A stretch of DNA of 64,000 nt from Amphritea atlantica. GTDB lineage: Bacteria > Pseudomonadota > Gammaproteobacteria > Pseudomonadales > Balneatricaceae. The stretch lies in assembly GCF_018860855.1 (NCBI RefSeq), contig NZ_JAHKQE010000030.1, positions 269,924 to 333,923 of the forward strand, given 5' to 3'. Shown piece after piece: positions 43,481-52,723 of the stretch; position 1 is the first letter of the stretch; every line of letters starts with the position of its first letter. A model generated the notes under the pieces. That model was not told the DNA's origin. It did not search any database and worked only from the letters and a program-made list of their open reading frames with translations. Position numbers and translations under genes: made by a program.

Positions 43481-44137
43481 TTACTCTGGAAAGCTAATGA
43501 CCGCATCACCCTCTTCCCAGCGAGGATATTTTTTCATGACCGATAAGAATAACGGTGATGTTAAATGATAATCCAGCCAGCGCTGTAGGTCGGGATAAGG
43601 CGCGCTATAAAACCAGTCACGATCCACATGAGCAAACTGACGGATAAAAGGAAAGATCGCGATATCGGCAAGACGGCAATGTTCACCGGTTAAAAACGCC
43701 GACTGCTGCAGCTGCCGCTCTAATCGTCCCAGCGTGACTTCACACTGCTGGCGATAATAGTCTTGAGAATGGCCAGGGTAACGCTCAAAGTATTTGTAGC
43801 GATCGAGATGCTGCTTAAAAACAGCATCGTTCTCTTGAATCAACCCTTCGTTCTGCCACAGTTGATCCGGGTCATCGGCACACAGCCAGTTATGTGGATC
43901 ACTCTGGCGCAGCGCCCAGCGCATAATATCGCGGCTTTCGTCGATCACCCTACCCTCGGGCAGCACTAACACCGGCACAGTGGCCTTAGATGATGCCTGC
44001 AACATGGCCGCGGGTTTGTCTTTTAGCACCACCTCACGCAGTGTCACGGATTGGCCACTACCAGCAATCGCTAACCGGGCGCGTATCGCATAGGGGCAGC
44101 GGCGGAAGGAGTAAAGTATCGGTTGTTGAGTCGTCAT
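43481..44137 (-). CDS. Glutathione S-transferase family protein
   Basis: A 218-residue two-domain protein. The N-terminal thioredoxin-fold domain begins ILYSFRRCPYAIRARLAI, with a CPYA glutaredoxin-like active-site cysteine, the TVPVLVL cis-proline and ESRDIMRWA for glutathione gamma-glutamyl binding. The C-terminal half is an all-helical GST domain (FLTGEHCRLADIAIFPFIRQFA). The cysteine at the active site suggests a beta- or omega-like thiol transferase rather than a conjugating enzyme. Single-gene unit with its own terminator. The substrate is unknown. Confidence 0.9.
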   Translation of the reverse strand: MTTQQPILYSFRRCPYAIRARLAIAGSGQSVTLREVVLKDKPAAMLQASSKATVPVLVLPEGRVIDESRDIMRWALRQSDPHNWLCADDPDQLWQNEGLIQENDAVFKQHLDRYKYFERYPGHSQDYYRQQCEVTLGRLERQLQQSAFLTGEHCRLADIAIFPFIRQFAHVDRDWFYSAPYPDLQRWLDYHLTSPLFLSVMKKYPRWEEGDAVISFPE

Positions 44138-44198
44138 CGCGCTAGTGTACCCCAGATTATAAAAACCGCCGCATTATACGTTAATTACATCAGTCTGA

Positions 44199-45569
44199 TT
44201 ACATCAGCCGCGTCAAGAAGGTGGTCGCCTTAGAGGTTTGAATACCATTGCCATTGAAGACAAACTCCACGGCAGCATTCTGTGCACCAAGGTGACTGCC
44301 GCAGATACGGAACGGCAACCAAACCGAATTACTCTCCCTCAGGTCGATCTCGGCTGGGCCATGCAACTGATACTGCTCATGTTGAGTCAGAGAGACTTTA
44401 ACCAGCGTCTGCTCTTTCGCAAAACCTTCTACTTTTATCCGATAAAGATTGCACACGGTGTTCTGATCAAGCTGGGTCACCAGATTAGTTCGATCGCGAC
44501 GGATCTCAACAAGCAGCCCTTTCGTCTCGGTAAAACCATAGGCGACCACGCCAAAGGCACAGAGCATTATCGCCGCATAACCAGCCAGTCGGGGGCGCAA
44601 AAAGGGTGACGACTTACCGATCAGTTGCTGTTCTGAGGCAAAACGAATCAATCCACGGGGCCGTTGCAGTTTATCCATCACCGTATCACAGGCATCGATA
44701 CAGGCTGCGCAATCGATACAAGCCGCTTGCAAGCCATCACGGATATCAATACCGGTAGGACACACCTGCACACAGATACCACAATCGACACAGTCACCAC
44801 TATTATCATTGCTAGTTCGATGATTGGCGCGTGGCTCTCCCCGTTGAGCATCATAACTAACGGTCAATGTGTCCCTATCAAACATAACACTCTGAAAGCG
44901 GGCATAAGGACAGGCATGCAGGCAGATTTTTTCCCGCACAAGGCCCGCATTGGCATAGGTTAAAGCCGCCATAATCGCCAACCAGCCGAACATGGATAGT
45001 GACATCTGCAACTGCAGGGCATCCGTGGCGATCTCTCGAATAGGCACGAAATAACCGGTAAAGGTCGCCGCTGTCAGCAACGACAACAGTATCCACAGCA
45101 GGTGCTTAGTGATTCGGCGCAATAGCCGCACACCTCTTAATGGCTGCCCTTCCGTTTTAGCTCGGTTGTTGGCCCGTCCTTCCGTCAGGGTTTCAATACG
45201 GATAAACAACCAGGTCCAGATGCTTTGTGGGCAGGCAAAACCGCACCAGATACGCCCCCATGCCACCGCCATAAAGAACAGCAGAGTCGCTCCCGCAATC
45301 ATCACACCCGCCAATAAAGGTAGATCATGCCACGACAGCGCGCTGCCAAACAGGGTGATCTTGCGTTGCTCAAAGGAGAAAAACAGAATCGGCTGACCAT
45401 CAATCTGAACCCAAACCAAGCCAAAAAACAGGGCGATCAATGGCCAGGTGGTTAAACGTCTCAGGTTTTGAAAACGCCCTTCGGTGAGGCGCACATGAAA
45501 CTTGCCATCTTTAGCAAATGGAGTGACAGAGGCAGCGATAGGTACTTGCCGTAGAGGAATTTTTTGCAT
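44199..45569 (-). CDS. ccoG: Cytochrome c oxidase accessory protein CcoG (RdxA/FixG)
   Basis: A 456-residue membrane iron-sulfur protein needed for copper delivery to cbb3-type cytochrome oxidase. It has about five membrane helices, a CGFACPQSIWTWLF motif, CLHACPYARFQ, and two 4Fe-4S cysteine sets (CVDCGICVQVCPTGIDIR and CIDCAACIDACDTVM). The C-terminal ~110 residues form the periplasmic immunoglobulin-like FixG domain. The ccoNOPQ genes that normally adjoin it are not in this window, so it is separated from the oxidase or they lie elsewhere. It is divergent from the MocR gene. Confidence 0.94.
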   Translation of the reverse strand: MQKIPLRQVPIAASVTPFAKDGKFHVRLTEGRFQNLRRLTTWPLIALFFGLVWVQIDGQPILFFSFEQRKITLFGSALSWHDLPLLAGVMIAGATLLFFMAVAWGRIWCGFACPQSIWTWLFIRIETLTEGRANNRAKTEGQPLRGVRLLRRITKHLLWILLSLLTAATFTGYFVPIREIATDALQLQMSLSMFGWLAIMAALTYANAGLVREKICLHACPYARFQSVMFDRDTLTVSYDAQRGEPRANHRTSNDNSGDCVDCGICVQVCPTGIDIRDGLQAACIDCAACIDACDTVMDKLQRPRGLIRFASEQQLIGKSSPFLRPRLAGYAAIMLCAFGVVAYGFTETKGLLVEIRRDRTNLVTQLDQNTVCNLYRIKVEGFAKEQTLVKVSLTQHEQYQLHGPAEIDLRESNSVWLPFRICGSHLGAQNAAVEFVFNGNGIQTSKATTFLTRLM

Positions 45570-45684
45570 GCTGTTGATCTATTCAATTTTTGATGCACGT
45601 AGATTAGGGTTACAATAGCGATAGGAACAGGCATAAAAAAAAGATATATAATAGGTACAGTTAACGTCAGCAATAAGAGCCGCC

Positions 45685-47082
45685 ATGTCATCAGATTATT
45701 TATATCAGCAACTCGAAAACTGGCTATCCGAAGGTATAAAGGCACAGCGCTGGCGTACCGGCGATCGGCTACCTTCCATTCGGGAGCTGTGTAAACAGCA
45801 CGACTTATCGAAAGCGACGGTGCAACATGCCCTGCAGCGACTGGAAGCCCAAGGATTACTCGAAGCCCGCCCCAAAGCGGGTTATTTTGTCGCCCTACGC
45901 AGTCCTGTCGCCGAACCTATTAGCCGGTCACGTATTGACCCACCCCGTCCCGCAACAGTCAGTGAATTATTGTTGGATATCATGCGGCGCAGCGCCGCTT
46001 TTGATCTGCTGCCGGACCTGCACGGTGGTGAGCTCCCAGCCAGTATCGTCACCCTTAACCGTTCGATAGCACGGGCGTTACGCCGCCAGCAAGGTGAAGA
46101 TTATCAATACTATGACGACCCCGAGGGTAATCTCGCGTTACGGCAACAACTGGCACTGCATGTAGCCCGTCGAGGCTGGCAGGTCGATACCGATCAGCTA
46201 TGTATCACCTCCGGTTGTCAGCACGCTCTGTTTCTGGCACTCATGGCTAGCTGTAAGAGAGGCGATGTGGTGGCGGTTGAATCTCCGGGCTTCTATGGTG
46301 TGTTACAACTACTGGAACAGCTAGAACTGCAAGTGATAGAGGTGCCCGCCACCCTCGCCCAAGGGATGGATATGGATGCATTTGAGGAGGTCTTGGAACG
46401 CTGGCCGGTGAAAGCCTGCATTGTTTCACCGGCCTTCTCGACTCCCGGTGGCAGTTTAATGCCGGAGGCTTCCCAACACCGGCTGCTGGATTTGGCGGAA
46501 AGCTATGATCTCGCCATTATTGAAGATGATATTTATGCCGATACCGCCTTCGGTGTTGTCCCCGATCCACTCAAGGCGCTCGATCGCCATAATCGCGTCA
46601 TGCTCTGCAGCTCGTTTTCGAAAAGCCTGTCTCGAGATCTACGCTTAGGTTGGATCGCCGGTGCCCGCTGGCATACACAGATCATCTGTTTAAAGCTGGT
46701 CACTCAGTTAGCCAGTAGCCGTTACCTACAGCAAGGGGTCGCGGAGTTTATGGCCGATGGCAGCTTTGCCACCCACCTGCGCCGTCAGCGCCATGAATTG
46801 CACGAACGGCGCGACCAGCTTATCGCTCAACTGCAGACTTGGCCCGGCGATATCCGCGTCAGCCTACCCCAAGGCGGCCTAGCGGTGTGGGTCGAACTGG
46901 CCGAGCATATCGATACCTTAAAGCTCTACCCTCAAGCATTACAGCAAGGCGTGGTGATAACCCCCGGCCCACTGTTTTCCGTCTCGGGTCAGTTTACTCA
47001 TTGCCTACGTATCAGCTTTGCCCACCCCTGGGATGAGCGGCGCCTCAAAGCGCTTAAGCAGCTGGGTGAGATGTTAAGCTAA
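45685..47082 (+). CDS. MocR-type regulator (GntR HTH fused to PLP aminotransferase domain)
   Basis: A 465-residue protein. The N-terminal GntR winged helix (YQQLENWLSEGIKAQRWRTGDRLPSIRELCKQHDLSKATVQHALQRLE in pattern; ~5-72) binds DNA. A class I aminotransferase-like domain (~100-460) has the PLP aspartate/tyrosine region and the lysine in SSFSKSLSRDLRLGW. MocR regulators sense PLP-linked ligands such as GABA or PLP itself. It is closest to the YdcR group. The 115-bp gap to the divergent ccoG contains both promoters. The target is unknown; possibly ccoG or a transporter elsewhere. Confidence 0.93.
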   Translation: MSSDYLYQQLENWLSEGIKAQRWRTGDRLPSIRELCKQHDLSKATVQHALQRLEAQGLLEARPKAGYFVALRSPVAEPISRSRIDPPRPATVSELLLDIMRRSAAFDLLPDLHGGELPASIVTLNRSIARALRRQQGEDYQYYDDPEGNLALRQQLALHVARRGWQVDTDQLCITSGCQHALFLALMASCKRGDVVAVESPGFYGVLQLLEQLELQVIEVPATLAQGMDMDAFEEVLERWPVKACIVSPAFSTPGGSLMPEASQHRLLDLAESYDLAIIEDDIYADTAFGVVPDPLKALDRHNRVMLCSSFSKSLSRDLRLGWIAGARWHTQIICLKLVTQLASSRYLQQGVAEFMADGSFATHLRRQRHELHERRDQLIAQLQTWPGDIRVSLPQGGLAVWVELAEHIDTLKLYPQALQQGVVITPGPLFSVSGQFTHCLRISFAHPWDERRLKALKQLGEMLS

Positions 47083-47370
47083 TGACGCTGAACTTCACAG
47101 CGTCGTTCAGGTTCAAGGATAAGACCATACTCACAACAATGAATTTATTGTGTTAGCGCTTTGATTTACCGGCATCTGGGTATTATGATTGAGACAAATT
47201 GATGGCAAGGACGCAGCCCCTACAGACAGGATGATTCTGTAAAACACCTCTCTCAATGCTCGCTAACCTGCTGAAATATTATAAAAATGACTTTGATCTA
47301 TCGGGTTTCCAGAATGACAGTAGCTGGAACGATATCCATAACTGGCTGTAAACTGTCAGGAGGGAATATA

Positions 47371-47664
47371 GTGAATTCAAAGAGATTTGTGATTGCTTAC
47401 CAAGATGAACTCGATTCCGGCAAAAGCGGCTTTGTGATGTTTTTTACGGAGAAACCTCATGGTCAGGAAATGGGGCGGCGTTCTTCTGCTGTCCTACTGG
47501 TCAATAAGGTCGTAAATTCAGACAGGGAAAAGGAAATTAGAACAAAATTAAAGAAACTAGGTCTCAAGACAGGAAAATGGTTTACTCAGCAAGAAGCGGG
47601 GTATTCTGCTAGTAAAGTTAAGTCAAAGCTCGGTTTCTCACTTTTTGGTAAGCTTTTTGGCTAA
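47371..47664 (+). CDS. Small hypothetical protein, accessory patch
   Basis: A 97-residue basic protein. I place the start at GTG 47371, because GGAGG lies eight nt before it; the frame is open to 47287. It has a beta-rich beginning (KRFVIAYQDELDSGKSGFVMFF), a central helix (DREKEIRTKLKKLG) and a hydrophobic, basic C-terminus (KSKLGFSLFGKLFG). No family is recognised. It is lower in GC than the core genes around it and begins a run of small unrelated genes. Confidence 0.6.
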   Translation: MNSKRFVIAYQDELDSGKSGFVMFFTEKPHGQEMGRRSSAVLLVNKVVNSDREKEIRTKLKKLGLKTGKWFTQQEAGYSASKVKSKLGFSLFGKLFG

Positions 47665-47900
47665 AAACATTTAACAAGGCTACACATCGAAGCTATGATC
47701 TTCAAAAACCAGTTGTGCTCGACTGGTGTCCGATACGGAGAAGAAAGCGTTTCACGAGGAGACGCCTTGGACGCACATCATGCGTCGATTATCGTTTTAA
47801 ATAGAGTTACAGCGCTTATTGAACAAAAAAAACCTAGTTTGCTCCGGGCCGAAGGCCCCTTCACTCGCCGCTTCGCAGGGCTACCGCGTTAATAATATTT
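47665..47900. other. Non-coding spacer with cassette-like hairpins
   Basis: Begins with ATTTAACAAGGC soon after a stop codon and ends with CGCTTCGCAGGG...GCGTTAATA just before the next gene, with the hairpin GGGCCGAAGGCCC in between (about 47846-47858). The ends recall the inverse-core and core sites of integron attC elements, but the match is imperfect and the length (about 225 bp) is above the usual attC range. Confidence 0.35.
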
Positions 47901-48272
47901 ATGAATACAAGAATTCCAATCCCGACAGACAACATTTACAAGTTTTACGCCACCTTTGGCTTGGCTATGATGGTGGTCAGCCTCACTTTAATGTTCATAA
48001 ATAGCAAGACAGCAAACCAGATAATTTTCGATAGCGCTAAAGAATACTATGACTTTAAAAGTAGTGAAGATCCGCTAATAGACGAACGAAAAAACCTACT
48101 AGATCGACAAGTAAAGCTAGCGGTAGACGATCGAAAATATGGAAAAAGGCTACTGTCCGTTATTTTTTAAATCGGCTTTTATTCTTCATGCTTTGGGTTT
48201 TATCGTTGGTACACGAGAGTACAGCCCGTACACGATGAAATTCTCGAGCTGCAAAGAAAGAAGCTCGAGTAA
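47901..48272 (+). pseudogene. Small two-helix membrane protein gene interrupted by an in-frame TAA
   Basis: The frame opening at ATG 47901 encodes 89 residues with one membrane helix (FYATFGLAMMVVSLTLMF) and stops at TAA 48168-48170 after RLLSVIF. The same frame then continues for 33 more codons: IGFYSSCFGFYRWYTR, then VQPVHDEILELQRKKLE, to TAA at 48272. Read together (123 codons plus stop) this gives a second membrane helix spanning the TAA followed by a Q-P-V-x-D-E-I-L amphipathic tail, which looks like one original protein. A single-base change or indel in a T-rich tract seems to have split it. Sequencing error is a possible alternative. Confidence 0.6.
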
Positions 48273-48361
48273 GAGGTTCAGATGCTTAATAAATCACGGA
48301 AGGCGTGACGTGTGAGGTGCGCCGCTTTGTTCGGCGTTATAACTAAATAAGGATTCTACCT

Positions 48362-48736
48362 ATGATCAGAAGTTTGAGAGCAGAGACAACTTCAATAGAG
48401 CTGAATAATAGATTTGGTACGGATTCTGTCAATGGTGAAAATACGGAAATAGAGCTGACTGGAAATAAAGCTATATTCCGCACCACGCTAAAACCATGTA
48501 ACTCTAACCAAAAAGATGATGTAGATCGACTCTATCAAGAATCCGATTACGGACTTGAGTCGATTTATATCTTTGATGGTCAGGTAAGAGATAAGCTGGA
48601 GAAGTTTTTGAATGCTTATCCCCAAGTTGAAGGCGTATTGGTAGAACTTAAATATACAACCACAAAATTTTATACAGCAGAGTTTATTCCAATTGATAAC
48701 GATGGAATCTTATTTAACCTGCAAGGCCCGTTATAA
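48362..48736 (+). CDS. Hypothetical protein in the accessory patch
   Basis: A 124-residue soluble protein of unknown family, with strand-rich composition (AIFRTTLKPC, EGVLVELKYTTTKFYTAEFIPI). AAGGATT lies nine nt before the ATG. It is preceded by GGCGTTATAAC (about 48331) and its stop lies in CCGTTATAACCGG (about 48730), a short direct repeat bracketing the gene, which is suggestive of a gene cassette. There is no signal peptide. Confidence 0.6.
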   Translation: MIRSLRAETTSIELNNRFGTDSVNGENTEIELTGNKAIFRTTLKPCNSNQKDDVDRLYQESDYGLESIYIFDGQVRDKLEKFLNAYPQVEGVLVELKYTTTKFYTAEFIPIDNDGILFNLQGPL

Positions 48737-48817
48737 CCGGATAGCTGAGGGCTTTAACCCTCCCCACACACGATTGAAGACCTTACGGATTTCTATCAAA
48801 CAACTAGGAGTAGAGCC

Positions 48818-49153
48818 ATGAGTAATTCAATGCTATATCAGGGCTATGCTGCTCGAATAGAATTCAGCTCAGAAGATGAGTGTTTTATCGGTCATATTGC
48901 CGGCATAAAAGACGTGATCGGCTTTCATGGTGAGACGGTTTCTGAGTTGAAAGCGGCATTTGAAGACGCCGTTACGGATTACCTCGAAACATGTCGTGCC
49001 GTCGGGAAAGCACCTCAGAAGCCTTATTCCGGTAAACTCATGCTACGTATGAGTCCGGAAATTCACGCTGCCGTCGCCACAGCCGCCGAGCTAAAAGGGC
49101 AAAGCATAAATCAGTGGGCATCAGATGCCTTAAATAGAGAAGCCAGTCTGTAG
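48818..49153 (+). CDS. HicB-family antitoxin-like protein, orphan
   Basis: A 111-residue protein with the HicB layout: an RNase H-like partial fold (YQGYAARIEFSSEDECFIGHIAGIKDVIGFHGETVSELKAAFEDAVTDYLETC) and a C-terminal ribbon-helix-helix (GKLMLRMSPEIHAAVATAAELKGQSINQWASDAL). AGGAG lies about ten nt before the ATG. No hicA (a ~60-residue dsRBD-like toxin) can be found in the 81 bp before it or the 117 bp after it, so it is an orphan, possibly a solo regulator. Confidence 0.88.
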   Translation: MSNSMLYQGYAARIEFSSEDECFIGHIAGIKDVIGFHGETVSELKAAFEDAVTDYLETCRAVGKAPQKPYSGKLMLRMSPEIHAAVATAAELKGQSINQWASDALNREASL

Positions 49154-49208
49154 TGTCTGAGCCGAACTCCTGATTAATAAAACTGACAAACGACATATCA
49201 CTCAAAGT

Positions 49209-49241
49209 AAAAAGGCCGATGTTCAACGCATCGGCCTTTTT
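49209..49241. terminator. Bidirectional terminator between hicB-like gene and fadB-like gene
   Basis: AAAAAGGCCGATG and CATCGGCCTTTTT form a 13-bp perfect stem with a 7-nt loop. It serves the converging genes on both sides. Confidence 0.92.
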
Positions 49242-49270
49242 CGTTTAATCATCCGTTATCACAACGCCGA

Positions 49271-51397
49271 TCAGGCGAAATACTTCTCCCCTGCCTCTTG
49301 GCGGCGAATAAAACCGTCAGTGAGCTGATACAGCGGGCCTTGTGCTTGGTGCTGTTTGACGATGGCGGCAAACTGATCCAACCCAAGGGTATCGATATAA
49401 CGCAGAGGCCCACCGCGGAAACGCGGGAAACCCAGTCCCAGAATCAAGCCCATATCCACCTCTGCCGGCGTTTCGACAATGCCATCTTCGAGGCAACGCA
49501 TCGCTTCTGTACATAACGGGATCATCAGCCGATCGATGATCTCTTGATCGGTTACTTCTATCTTGTCGGTGACCTCTGCGGCGATCAATTCCATCACCGG
49601 GCCTGACGCCTCTTTATAGCGGCGACCACTGTCATCAACGCCATATTGATAGAAACCTTTACCATTTTTTTGCCCTAAGCAATCATCCGCCAGCAGCAGT
49701 TCCATGATCACGCTGCCGTTATGGCGCATACGCTCAGGGAAACCTTGTTGCATCACGGCATCGGCGTGCACCATGGTATCGATACCGATCACATCGGCCA
49801 GATAAGCAGGCCCCATAGGCCAGCCAAACTGCTCCATCACCTTATCGATACGGCGGAAATCAACGCCCTGCTTCAACAGACGGTTAAAACCATTGTAATA
49901 GGGAAACAGAATTCGGTTGACCAAAAAGCCAGGGCAGTCATTCACGACAATCGGCGTTTTGCCCATCGATGTGGCATAGGCAACCGTGGTCGCAATCGTT
50001 GCATCATTGGTTTTACTGCCACGAATCACTTCAACCAATGGCATCTGGTGTACCGGGTTGAAAAAGTGCATACCGCAGAACTGCTCGGGACGCTGAACAC
50101 TTTCAGCCAGCAGATCAATGGAAATAGTCGAGGTATTCGATGCCAGCACCGCGTGATCGGGCACATGCTGCTCGACATCCGCCAACACCGCCGCTTTCAC
50201 CTTAGGGTTTTCAACCACCGCTTCCACCACCAAATCGACACCGTTGAAACGCGTATACTCCAGCGTCGGCGTGATAGCGCCAAGTACCTTTGCTTTACCT
50301 GCCTCATCCAGGCGGCCCTTTTCTAATTGCTTATCGAGCAATTGGGTGGCGGTATTGATGCCTAGGGTTAACGCCTCTTCATTGATATCTTTCATGATAA
50401 TCGGCGTGCCGGTGGAGGCTGATTGGTAGGCGACGCCTCCGCCCATAATACCGGCACCTAAGACCGCGCTCTGAGTCACGGGGCGGGCTTGTTTAACCCA
50501 AGTACTTGCCTGCTTTTTAAGCTGGGTCGTGTTGAGGAATAATCTTACCAGACTCTGGGTTGCATCACTTTTGGCGAGTGCAACAAAACAGCCGGTCTCA
50601 ACCTTCAGAGCCGCCTCAAACGGCAGACTCACATGCTGGCTGATCGCATCAATAATCATCTCGGCGGCTGGGAATCCCGGACGCAGGTCACGACTAAACT
50701 GCTGTTTCAGCTGGGCAAGATCGAGTGCTTCAGTGCGCTCATTTACCTTACGGGCACTGTTACTGGTGTAACAGACGTCACCCCTGACTGCTTGCTGTAG
50801 CAGCGCCAACGCCGCGACTGGTAGCTCGTCTGCCGCGACCACTTGATCCACGGCACCCGCCGCGAGTGCTTTAGCCGCCGGTTGTGGACGTCCGCGAACG
50901 GCCCACTCCAGCGCATCGGTGGCACCGATCAAACGACTCAAACGTACCGTGCCGCCCCACCCTGGGCACAGGCCAAGATTAACCTCGGGGAAACCGATCT
51001 TGGCGTTATCCGCCATAATCCGAAAATCCGCCGACAGCGCCAATTCAAAACCACCGCCGAGCGCCAAACCATTAATGGCAGCTACCGTTGGATAGGGAAG
51101 GTTTTCCAGTTCACAGAACAGCTGATTAGTACGGCCAACCCACGTAGCTAGTTGCTCATTCGATAGGTTAAAGTTCTCAACGAACTCAGTGATATCGGCA
51201 CCGACCACAAAAGCAGGTTTGGCGCTGCGTATTAGCAAACCGTTGATATCGGCTTTACGCAGAAGAGTCACCGCCTCGGCGAGTTCTACGAGAGTGTGTT
51301 GATTGAGTTTATTAACGGAAGAACCTTGCAGATCCAGTGTTAGCTCAACCAACCCCGCATCCAGTTTATTTAGGCACAACGCCTGACCTTGATACAT
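49271..51397 (-). CDS. fadB: FadB-like enoyl-CoA hydratase / 3-hydroxyacyl-CoA dehydrogenase
   Basis: A 708-residue bifunctional beta-oxidation enzyme. The N-terminal crotonase domain (~10-190) has the oxyanion loop GLALGGGFELALSADFRI and PEVNLGLCPGWGG. The C-terminal half is a 3-hydroxyacyl-CoA dehydrogenase: NAD-binding VLGAGIMGGGVAY, EAVVENPKVKAAVLADVE, SNTSTISI, HFFNPVHQMPLVEVI, and the C-terminal helical repeats. The start is ATG 51397 (MYQGQALCL) with GAGG seven nt upstream; the frame is open to 51520 but that part is not homologous. It is followed upstream by the thiolase gene, so the gene order is thiolase first, then fadB-like. Confidence 0.92.
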   Translation of the reverse strand: MYQGQALCLNKLDAGLVELTLDLQGSSVNKLNQHTLVELAEAVTLLRKADINGLLIRSAKPAFVVGADITEFVENFNLSNEQLATWVGRTNQLFCELENLPYPTVAAINGLALGGGFELALSADFRIMADNAKIGFPEVNLGLCPGWGGTVRLSRLIGATDALEWAVRGRPQPAAKALAAGAVDQVVAADELPVAALALLQQAVRGDVCYTSNSARKVNERTEALDLAQLKQQFSRDLRPGFPAAEMIIDAISQHVSLPFEAALKVETGCFVALAKSDATQSLVRLFLNTTQLKKQASTWVKQARPVTQSAVLGAGIMGGGVAYQSASTGTPIIMKDINEEALTLGINTATQLLDKQLEKGRLDEAGKAKVLGAITPTLEYTRFNGVDLVVEAVVENPKVKAAVLADVEQHVPDHAVLASNTSTISIDLLAESVQRPEQFCGMHFFNPVHQMPLVEVIRGSKTNDATIATTVAYATSMGKTPIVVNDCPGFLVNRILFPYYNGFNRLLKQGVDFRRIDKVMEQFGWPMGPAYLADVIGIDTMVHADAVMQQGFPERMRHNGSVIMELLLADDCLGQKNGKGFYQYGVDDSGRRYKEASGPVMELIAAEVTDKIEVTDQEIIDRLMIPLCTEAMRCLEDGIVETPAEVDMGLILGLGFPRFRGGPLRYIDTLGLDQFAAIVKQHQAQGPLYQLTDGFIRRQEAGEKYFA

Positions 51398-51538
51398 TGT
51401 GAAACCTCGACTCTTTAAATGGCGACAGCGGTGATGCGCACGTCTGAGCATCCTTAACAGGAGACGAAAACCGGTCGCAGCAGTAAGACAACAGAAAAAT
51501 AGAGGACCCGCCATTCGCATTGAATGGCGGGATGTAGA

Positions 51539-52723
51539 TTAGACGCGCTCGAACAGTGCGGCAATACCTTGCCCGCCACCGATACAGAGGCTAACGATCG
51601 CGTAGCGACCTTTAATGCGGTTTAGTTCGTACAGTGCTTTGATGGTCACCACAGCGCCGGTAGCACCGATCGGGTGACCTAGCGAGATACCACTACCATT
51701 TGGATTCAAACGGTCGCGTGGCAGGTCTAACTCTTGAGCGACAGCCAGTGCTTGAGCCGCAAAAGCTTCATTGACTTCATATACATCGATATCATTTGCT
51801 GACAGATGGTTACGATCAAACAGTTTCTGTATTGCACTGACCGGACCAATCCCCATCAGTTTTGGGTCGACACCCACGACAGAATAATCAACTAAGCGGC
51901 CTAACACCCGACGACCTTCGGCTTCGGCTTTTTCGCGCTCCATCATAACGACAGCACCCGCTGCATCATTCAAGCCCGAAGCGTTACCCGCAGTGACGGT
52001 TCCATCTTTTTTAAACACGGGTCGTAACGCCTGCATCTCTTCTAGAGTGCAATCCATTCGCACATGCTCATCGGTATCAAACAGTTTGACACCTTTACGG
52101 CTTTTCAGCTCTACCGGCATGATCTGATCTTTGAAATACCCCTGCTCAATCGCATGCTGGGCGCGATTATGGCTGAGTAGAGCCAACTCATCTTGGGCTT
52201 CACGGGTAATACCATATTTTTCTGCTACATTTTCCGCTGTTACTCCCATATGAATATGGTTAAACGGACAATGCAGTGCTGCAACCATTGGATCGACCAT
52301 CTGACCGTCACCCATGCGTTGACCAAAACGAGCGGTTGGCAAATGGTAAGGGGCGCGGCTCATCGATTCAGCACCACCGGCAACCACCGTATCGCAAACA
52401 CCCAGTTCAATCTGCTGAGCGGCACTGATAATCGCCTGCAAACCACTACCGCACAAACGGTTCAGTGTGAGTGACGGCGTCTCTTCAGATAGTCCACCGT
52501 TAATGGCTGCAACGCGGCCCATATACATATCGGCAGGCTCAGAATGAATCACATTACCAAAGATACTTTGCTCAACCGACTCAGGCGCAATACCTGCACG
52601 CTTAACCGCTTCAGCCACCAGCGCTCCCGCTAATTCAGTAGGCTTATGACCTTTCAGGCTGCCGCCATAACTACCAATGGCTGTACGTACACCGCTTACC
52701 ACGACCACTTCACGTTTTTTCAT
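51539..52723 (-). CDS. fadA: Acetyl-CoA C-acyltransferase (thiolase), FadA-like
   Basis: A 394-residue thiolase catalysing the last step of beta-oxidation or its reverse. Catalytic residues are visible: nucleophilic Cys in NRLCGSGLQAI, His in GHPIGATGA, and the second Cys in CIGGGQGIA, with the substrate-binding VNEAFAAQ. ATG 52723 (MKKREVVVV) is preferred to ATG 52744, since it is preceded by AAGAG and gives the usual thiolase length. It resembles biosynthetic/degradative PhaA-AtoB thiolases as much as FadA, so chain-length preference is open. It is the first gene of a two-gene operon with the fadB-like gene (141 bp gap), under the block at 52861. Confidence 0.9.
   Translation of the reverse strand: MKKREVVVVSGVRTAIGSYGGSLKGHKPTELAGALVAEAVKRAGIAPESVEQSIFGNVIHSEPADMYMGRVAAINGGLSEETPSLTLNRLCGSGLQAIISAAQQIELGVCDTVVAGGAESMSRAPYHLPTARFGQRMGDGQMVDPMVAALHCPFNHIHMGVTAENVAEKYGITREAQDELALLSHNRAQHAIEQGYFKDQIMPVELKSRKGVKLFDTDEHVRMDCTLEEMQALRPVFKKDGTVTAGNASGLNDAAGAVVMMEREKAEAEGRRVLGRLVDYSVVGVDPKLMGIGPVSAIQKLFDRNHLSANDIDVYEVNEAFAAQALAVAQELDLPRDRLNPNGSGISLGHPIGATGAVVTIKALYELNRIKGRYAIVSLCIGGGQGIAALFERV

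Noticed and set aside
44238..45396. Plus-strand ORFs opposite ccoG
   Set aside because: Shadows of ccoG in the antisense frames; ccoG has unambiguous ferredoxin motifs.
45461..45745. ORF overlapping the ccoG-mocR intergenic region on the minus strand
   Set aside because: It runs through the start regions of two well-supported divergent genes and shows no independent coding signal.
47846..47900. True integron attC site before the gene at 47901
   Set aside because: Core sites (GTTAATA, ATTGAAC) deviate from GTTRRRY/RYYYAAC and no integrase is in the window; kept only as a suggestive finding.
49721..50326. 201-residue ORF antisense to the fadB-like gene
   Set aside because: Its histidine/arginine-rich composition is typical of an antisense shadow frame of a real gene.
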